Origin: Gordionus sp. m RMFG-2023
Lineage: Eukaryota > Nematomorpha > Gordioida > Chordodea > Parachordodidae
Assembly (NCBI RefSeq): GCF_954871325.1
Contig: NC_088779.1
Span: forward strand, 17,734,846-17,798,845
Direction of reading: 5' to 3'
DNA length: 64,000 nt
Shown: positions 52,901-61,900 of the stretch, piece by piece
Layout of the letters: the number at the start of each line of letters is the position of its first letter
How positions within the stretch are numbered: position 1 is the first letter of the stretch
Program-made: the position numbers and the translations under genes
The notes under the pieces: model-generated
Told to the model about the DNA's origin: nothing
Databases searched by the model: none
What the model saw: the letters and a program-made list of their open reading frames with translations, nothing else

Positions 52901-55900
52901 CTTAATAATGAACCAATTATTTTTTATATTTGATATAAATAGTAAAAATAAAATAAATTTTTAATTATTTTTAATTTAAAAAACGTGGTAATAATTAATA
53001 ATTACAATAGAAGAAAGATTTATAAAATTTTAAATATTGGTAGCAAGTATTTGTCATAAGAAATAAAATTCTTTGTTAGGGGATCCGTCTCTCTAGTTCT
53101 TTGGAATAATATTTTCTATTATATTAGAATTAGTCAAATTTAATAAGAAGCTAAAATTAATAATATACAATAACATTGTTCATCTACCCTATAACTTATT
53201 AGAAATAGAAGAAATTGGATTATTCCAAAAAATTACAAATTATTGGAAAACGGGAAACATATATTAATTTCTCAGGTTTCACCTAATGATCGAGCTATAT
53301 ATACATGTTCAGGGTCTAATATATATGGACAAGCAGATTTCGATTTAAGACTTGATTTAATCGGTAATCATTTTACTTCACTAATCAATAATTAACTTTA
53401 TTCTATATTTAGTATCACCCAAAATAATTTATCCAATAAAAAATATCAATGTCATTAATGTTATTATTCTCAACAAACAATTTCCAAAGAATAAAACTAT
53501 AAAGTGTATTGCTAATGGATATCCTCTTCCAAAAATATTATGGAAACAAAATGGATATGTCATCGAAAACTCTTCAATTTTACATGTTTATTGAAATTTT
53601 TTGATAGAAATAAGTTTTATACATTTCTTGAGTTCTCTTTCACAAGACAATATCCAACAAATACGATCGGGCCTGAATTTTTATTTTACTCTTAGGCCTG
53701 CCTATAGGCTTTGAATTTTTAATTGAAATATATATTTTTATAAAGACAAATAAAACAAAAATCACCATAATTGCTTTGTTTGATCCTAGATTGTCATTCT
53801 ATTTTCTAATTTATTTTTTTGATATTCACCCGAACTGGGCTGGACCCAATTTTTTAAATATAAATCCTAGCCTGAACCTGCCTTTTTTTTATTTTTAAAC
53901 TCGGGGGGTAGGGAATCAAAAAAAAATCAATAATAATTAAATATTTTGTCTTGACTATAATTTTTTCTTTTGTTTTTTACTGGGTATTAGTTGTTTAATA
54001 TAATTTAACATCAAAAAATTAAATAATTAATTTTTTTTTAGTAAAAATTGATAGGAAAATGGCATTATTTTTAAATTTTAATATTGGTTTTATTTTTTGT
54101 TTCAATTTTTATTGTTTTTTTTAAAGTGCACTTTTATATGATATATTTTTTTGCTTTTGATTTTTTTAAGAGGTGCACTTCTACTTATTTTATTCTTTTG
54201 GTTTTTTTAAAATACTTCTTTGTCTTATTTTTTTGCATTTGATTGTTTTTTTCTTTACTATTGGTTCCCACCCCTACCCGGAACCGCCTGATTCATCCAA
54301 GCTTTGGAACCAACATCTTTTTTAAAATACCGAACTAATTATATACCTTTTTAATGTACTATTATAAAAAAAATTGAATTATATTTTAGTGTAGGATTAA
54401 AAAATTTATCGATATTATTCAAATATTATATTAAAAAATAGATCAATGAAAAACTTTTCAAGAGAAATATGCAAGTATCATTGTCATGCCAAGCTAATAA
54501 TTTGGGAGGTCAAGATGAAATTTTTGTTAATATAAACTTAGGTATACAACTTTATATATTTTGAATAAAAATTTATTTTCTTACCTTAATATTATAAAAT
54601 ATTTTAATACTAAACTGATATGTCTGAAGCATTGGAAAATATTCTAGGTAAAATTATTTTTCATAATATTATTTAGACCTAAAATATGGGAATATAAAAA
54701 ATTTCATAATTTCTTTTTACTTTATAAATTGATAAGGTTCTAAACTCCACCCTCAGAAACCATGACCTCTTTAATTTTTATAAAATTATTCACACAAATG
54801 TCTCCTTCCAATTATGCGTGAAAATTTAAAAAATATAAGTATAGATAATTATATCTCTAATATGTTAGGCACATTAAATTTTATAATAAAATTTTGACCT
54901 GAAAATAAACTTGTTATAAATTATGCATCACAAATGACACCATAATTTAGTGGGGATGGGTTCAAAGTTGTTTAATCCTGGAGATTCCTTCCCATATAGG
55001 ATAGACATTTTCCCTCAAGTTCTCAATTCTAGGAGGATCATTAATTTTTACTTTACTTAGCTCGAAACTAGCGCTTAAGGATATGAAGATTTTAGAAAAT
55101 TTTTATCCTTGAAAAAACAAACTTAGCTTCTTTCTATATATCATCTTTCAAATAAATCATCTATTGTAATTTTCATTTTTACAGGGTCAATTTATAAAAA
55201 CAGCCCGATTAAGATTTTAGTCCAAAATGTAATGTAAGCCATAAGATTTAGCAAAAAGACGTCCAAACCTTTCTGCCACCTATAAGCAAAATCTCCAGAC
55301 TTATTAAATATTATTTTAGCTAAAATCATAAATGGGCCGTTTTTAAAAATGGCCCAAATCGGACCGTTTAACAATTCTGACAGTAACTAATTCATCTTTT
55401 TTAGGTAATTGATTTCCCAAAGATGCCTCCTAATTAGCTACCTTTTTTACACTACAATAGATACAAAAAATAATTACATTAACATTTTAATTTTCCATTA
55501 ATAATCTTTACTAAAATTTATTTATCTCATATTTTTTAAATTTCAATATCAAGTTCATTTTTTATATTGATTATTATAATAATGATATATATATATGTCG
55601 TATTGGGATATGGAATCATGTGGGATTCGGAATCCCTTGAATCCCCACGTTTTATTCGGGATCTTTTTTTTAAATATTTTTTATTTTAAAAAAAGTAAAT
55701 GGTATAAAATTAAGGCATATATTGGTCACGTGTAATTTCACTGCCCGCGTCCACCTCTAATCATCATTATTTAATTATTTAGATTAAAAAAAAATTCCAT
55801 TGATAAAATGGTTAAATTATTAAGAAATGGATCTTTCATGGTATTAAGAAGTCTTGGCAGTATATGAGATAATAAGATTTATCATCTCTTATATTATGCC

Positions 55901-58900
55901 ATGTGCAATTATTAAATAAGCATTTGTATTATTTTGGTTAATATTTTTAGGTAATTTTGATATTTAGCAAATGAAACATATTTTTAGATGATTCTGATGA
56001 AGCATCAACAACTACCGATGAAAGCTGTGTGAATTTAAAAGATTCATCCCATAAAACAAATGGGACCAGGGGGTGCAGGTTAAGCCATCGGGTCTGAGCC
56101 TCAGACCAGACCCGACGGCTTAACATACACCCCCTGGTCCAATGGGAATACCTTATTTGGGATGCAACCTGCGTATCATCCTTTCCTTCATCAATTAATA
56201 CAAACCCTCTTACTTGTGAGGAAAATAAAAAAATTATAAATATTCAAAATTAAATAACTTTATATTTCGCCAATAGTCATTTCAACTAACGGCAATTTTT
56301 CACAGTCTACATATATTTTTTTAAAAACTTTCACGAAATTTTTTTAGCATAACAAACGAAAATCGCGAATCCTTATTTCTTAAGCACAAACTTCAATTGG
56401 AAATTTTTAAACACAATTATACTTGTTTTTTATGTACATTTTCATTATTAAATTAAGCGCTTTTTAGAGCCTTTGATACTATTAATATATATTTTTATTT
56501 AGTAATTTTATATATTTTTACATATTTTTATATAGTTGTTTTAATATTTTAAAGTTTTATCATTTTTAAGATCATGCCAATATCTATTATCAAAATAAAA
56601 TTTAAAAAAATAAAACAAATAACAATGGCAATATTTTGAAGTTTTGGAAGCAGGAAAATTTATTTCCTTTTTTGAGAAAATTAAAGAGTAAAATTTTGTC
56701 AGCCCTGGCAAATTTGGCTTCTAGTGAAAGGTTATTTTCTGTAGCCAATCGCCTATTAGAGGAAAGGCGTACACAATTGAAATTTAAAAAATAGACATTC
56801 TTCTTTTTCTAAGTAAAAATTTGGATTTATAATATGTATTTATTGTTTGTTATTATGGATTATGGAATTAAAGAAATAAATAGAATAAATTCAAATAAGT
56901 GTAAAAAATTATAGCATTAAAGTTTTGAAAATTAAAAACACCGTGAATTTTCTGGCGTGAATCAAAATATTACCTTTCGTAAGCGGGCGGGTCGGGTCGA
57001 AAATTTTAGTGGTAAGCGTGAATGGCGTGAATGTTTTTATTGCCAGCTTAAGCGGGCGGGCCGTGAATAAAAAATTTGCCCCGCACCTCCTTTCGCTTTC
57101 TTTTCCTCTTATTTGTCTAAATTATTAATTTAAAAATAATATTTATTTTTTTACATTTAATTTATATTAAAACCATTTTTTCGAGTATTTAATAGCATAA
57201 AAGTAATACATATTAAATATCTCTAAAAATAAAATTTTCTGCCAGCCAGGCGGCAAAAAATATAAATAATTGTTTTTTAAAAAAAAGATTCCGAATCCCC
57301 TAAATATTTTTTTTAAAAAAATTTATTTTTGTTATAAATATTTGAACCATAACCGTACCCGAACCGATATAATTAATTTTTGAAGGAGTAAAAAGAACCT
57401 TTATAAAAAGCGGTTAAACCGGTTCAGTTTTTATGTTTTAGAAATGGAAATAATTTGAATATCCAGAATTATATAAACGTGCTCTTATAGTACTGGGTGT
57501 TCCCGCAACACAAGTTTCTATAGAAAGGGCTTTTTCGGGGCTAAAATTTGTGTTATCGTCACAATAAAACAAAAAGGAATCCATTTATACTTGAAAATAT
57601 ATTACATAATTTTAAATAATATATTTAAAAATGAGTTATTTTGAATCTTATATATTATTTTTATATATAATTCATAGATGCTAATAAAAATAAATTAGAA
57701 GATGGTGTTGCTTCAATAAAAAAAAAATTCTAACCGTAATGAACTTTTATAATTAGCTGAACCGAACCTTAATAAATTTCTTCTCAAGAACCGTAACCAA
57801 AACGTAACCATTATAATTTTTTACATACTGAACCATTATAAATAACGGTTCGGGCCCCTGCTTAAATGTTCAACGAAATGACATATTGCATTGAATAATT
57901 GTTGCAATAATTCGGATTTTTTATAAATATATTTTTTAAAACAAAAAAGTCTTAACCTCATCCCTTTTCATTCATTATATGCCTTAATTTTATACTATTT
58001 ACTTTTTTTTTTAATTCTCTTTTTAAATCCCTTATTTTGGCCTTTTAATTATATGGTGCCAGCCGCAAAAAAAGAGAAGAAAAAGTAATATATTTTAATA
58101 TTTTTTAAAACAAAAATGTCTTAACCTCATCTCTTTTCATTTATTATATGCCTTAATTTTATACTATTTACTTTTTTTTAAATTCTCTTTTTAAATCCCT
58201 TATTTTGGCCTTTTAATTATATGGTGCCAGCCGCAAAAAAAGAGAAGAAAAGGTAATTATATTATTTTATTTTTCATGGGGATTCGAAATATTTTTTAAA
58301 AAAAATATTTAAAAAAAGATCCCGAATAAAACGTGGGGATTCAAGATCTTGAATCCCACGTTGGGATTCCGAATCCCACATGATTTCATATCCCAATACG
58401 ATATATATATAAATATATATTTATATTATAATTGATTTCAATTAAATGTATATTATATATATTAAATATGCGAATGTATCTTCCATTATTATTAAGATAA
58501 CATAGTCCTCCCAAAATATGATTAGAATCGAATATTAGTATTATTCAAATTTGTACGAATCGAATAATTCCATTATATTCGTAAAAATAATTAAACCACT
58601 GTTTGATTCAAAAATTATATTTTTAAATGTGAAAAAATTAATTTAAAAAATGACTAATAAATATGGAATTTATATATAAAAAGTTTCAAAGAAATATGAA
58701 TACTTACGAATAATTTCGATTATTCATGATTAATTTCAAATATGTAAAATATATTAAACTAAAATGTACTAAATATATCACAGAATTAATGCTTCAAAAA
58801 ATTTATATCTTAGCAGGCTTAAGTCGTGACGTCACAGTTTTATTTTGTTTATAATTCTGTTTTGTGTCTTTAAAAAACGTAAACTAGTGATCTGCATTGG

Positions 58901-61900
58901 GTCAATTTTTTCAAGCCCGGGCCTAAAATTTTTTTAAAAAATTTGTCCGTCTCAATCCCGAACAAATTTTTTATTTGTCCCGCAAAGCCCCACCCGAAAT
59001 AATAATAAAAATTATTTGTCTGCCCGGCCCTGCCCCAATTTGTTTAAATATAAAAAAAATTTAATCTTTTATAATTGGAAAAAAATATTAGCAACTTGTT
59101 TCTTTCGAGATTTTAAATAAAACAATTTTTTCACAATATTTAATAATATCCTAGTCCGAACTGAAATTAATTTTTTTAAATAGGCCCGGATCGGACGGAG
59201 ACTCGCTTATTCTAACGTAAACCGTATTCGCTTCTATATTTTTCTGACCCAATTTTTTTTTGCTAATTATTTTTTTCTTTTGCACTGTCTAAATTGAAAC
59301 ACTAGATTTTATTAATTAGTAGGCCCAAACCAGATATTTAGTGCTTCAATATTTATTCTGTGATATGATGCCAATTTTGGCATATTTTTCTTTTTCGTAA
59401 ATAACTTTTTTCTTTAATCTTACAAATGGATGATTAAAGAGCTAAAATATACTCTATTCCCCCCCCAACATAAAAAATCCTAGGGCTATGTTACGCACAA
59501 TGTTTATATGAAGTCTAAAACGTGACTAATTGAAGTCAGCTATTAGTCATTTTGATTATATTTGATAATATAAAATAAGTATAGGAGTTATTTTTGTTCT
59601 CTATTTAAATTTAATCAAAATGGCAATCAGTTTAATTTCATTAGTCCCGTTTTTAATGGATTGATTGTCAGCTAATGTTATATTTTATGTTATTGAGTAA
59701 CTTATACTTTTAATATTAAATCATAAAATATATTTTTTAGAGCGAAGTGCTAATATTAACTACTTTATAATTTAAGAACTTAGTCATTTAGATAGTTTAG
59801 TACAAACTATTTAGTTCTAGTTAGAGCATATGCGTATACCCTAGATTATCGTAAATGGGGTGGGGTGGGGTATTCAGCATAAATTTGTAGAAACTTTTTT
59901 TTCTCAAACAATTATAGCCATTTTTTAAAAAATTATTAATTTATACTTAGTATTTTAAAAAAATATTGTTATTTATACTTAGTATTTTAAAAAAATATTG
60001 TTTGTATTTAGTAATGATCTATTATTGAACTCTGTTTTTATACAAAAGAATGGGGGGGGGGGGGGGGGTAGAGAGTTTTTATTAGTTTTAAATAACATTT
60101 CCTAAAATTGACAACTGTGGGGAAATTTTCAATCGCCCCTCTCCCCTCACTCATTTGGTTACGCCAATGAAGTTTATAAACTAGCCCGTTAATTTTTGTT
60201 TTTTTTTCATATTTTTAAATAATTTATTATTTTTTCTAGATCATTTCTCTCTTTTATTAATGGTTTTGTATATTTTCTAAATTTGTCGTCGTTGCTTGAA
60301 AAAAATATTTTATTTTTTTAATATTTGTTTTAGTAGCAAATCCGTTACCATGAAAAAAAATTGCCAAATTTTAAAGTTCAATCACTTTTCTCGAAGAAAT
60401 TTGATGGTTCACCGTCCAGGTCATCAGACTTAGCTTCATTAAAAAAATGTTTTTATTATCTTGGGAATTATTCTTATAACTTCTTCCATAGATGTCTTAT
60501 ATTTATATATTTTTCTCGAAAAAAATTTCTTTATTCAGCCTAAAAGATAATTCACGATTAATTATATCCTCATCAGTAACTACCACTGCTCTCATATTCT
60601 TAATTGTATTTGAGATTTTAATTAATTTGATAAACATAATCCATAATAAATTTATTTACATATTATTTCATATCAAGATAAACCGGCAATGTCGACTCTT
60701 AAAGCACAATTCAAATCTCATATAATTATTAAGAAAAATACAAATACTACAATTAAATGTGAAAATAGGGAACATTTAGGACCCCTTCATATTTATTGGG
60801 AGAAAGATGGCAAAATAATCAATTCCGATTTATATAGTTATCAAATGTTTAATAACCATGATGGCTCCGAGTTAACTGTAAATAAAATTAGATCATTTGA
60901 AATAATGTATTACGTAAAAAATATCAACATATATAAATTGGTTTGTCAAACTTTAAATTTTGTTCATTATAGCGAGTTTTCACTTTATCCGATATCAGGC
61001 TTTACAAAATATGATGCATAGGTAGCCAAGATTTTACTAGAGGGTGCGGCACTATTAGTTGGGTTTTGTTTTCTCTACATATATTTTATTCGAGGCCTCA
61101 TATCCACTTATTGTAAACCTATGGATATGTTAGATTTTTATAAAAATGGGGGAGGGGAAATTTTTATCAGTTTAATGATATTTACTAGAAAAGACAAATT
61201 TCTGAAAGGGGATTCTCTACCCTCTCCCCAGGGATTCGCTTATGGTTGAAAAAATGTTTAAATTTAATAGAGGTAAAGTAACGTACATGATATTGCATAT
61301 GACTAACACTTATTGCAAAAGATAGTTTGATCATTTTATTTAAGTTTCTTTTTATTGAAAAATTAACTTTTGATCATAATAGAATCTAAACTTTAATCTT
61401 TGGGTTGTAAAGGTAGTCACATTTTATTAGACAGACTAAAGTTGAGTAGAGAACAGAATATGAAGTGAAAGCTTACAAGAGCCTTGCTTGGATTATCTTC
61501 TTGAAACTTTTGATTATCCGATACCTTACTCATAAAGCTTAAATAGATATATATAACCAATTGTTCAATCATACTTTCATGTGGATATGAAACCTGCGTT
61601 CTAACAAAATATTCTCTCTCGATTCTTGACTTTTTCAAAAAATTATTCTTGTACATGCTAGTTCAAAAAAAAACAAGATTTTTAGATCCCATAGGATTAA
61701 TTTTATTTTACTTCTTCTTAGAAATTCGAACCTTCAGATTCCTGGGTAACAATATAAAACAAAACACATCACAAATATTTTTGCCTACAATCTTTATATC
61801 GCTTGCATTATTTCGCCAGCTTATCTATAATCTTATTTTGGGTGCTTTTCATATCTTGCATTGCTAAATAATATCATCAGACAAGTCTGAGCTCGGATTA

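Larger units (their letters stand above)
55598..58401. mobile_element. 2.8-kb composite with long inverted ends (intron 21)
   Basis: The left end TCGTATTGGGATATGGAATC and the right end, its near-exact inverse, continue as an inverted repeat of roughly 130 bp. The repeat includes GGGATTCGGAATCCC, the CCCACGTTTTATTCGGGATC block and a shared TATAAAATTAAGGCATAT block. Inside are a hAT remnant (about 55970-57092), a retroposon-like insert (56062-56609), a second hAT remnant (about 57345-57866) and a tandem duplication (57932-58258). Flanks are AT dinucleotide runs, so the target duplication cannot be read. The transposase that moved the outer element is not identified. Confidence 0.75.

Noticed and set aside
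60334-60543. Possible extra hemicentin exon after TTGTTTTAG near 60333
   Set aside because: In the phase required by exon 21 it meets a stop within seven codons, and the open frame there has no Ig features.
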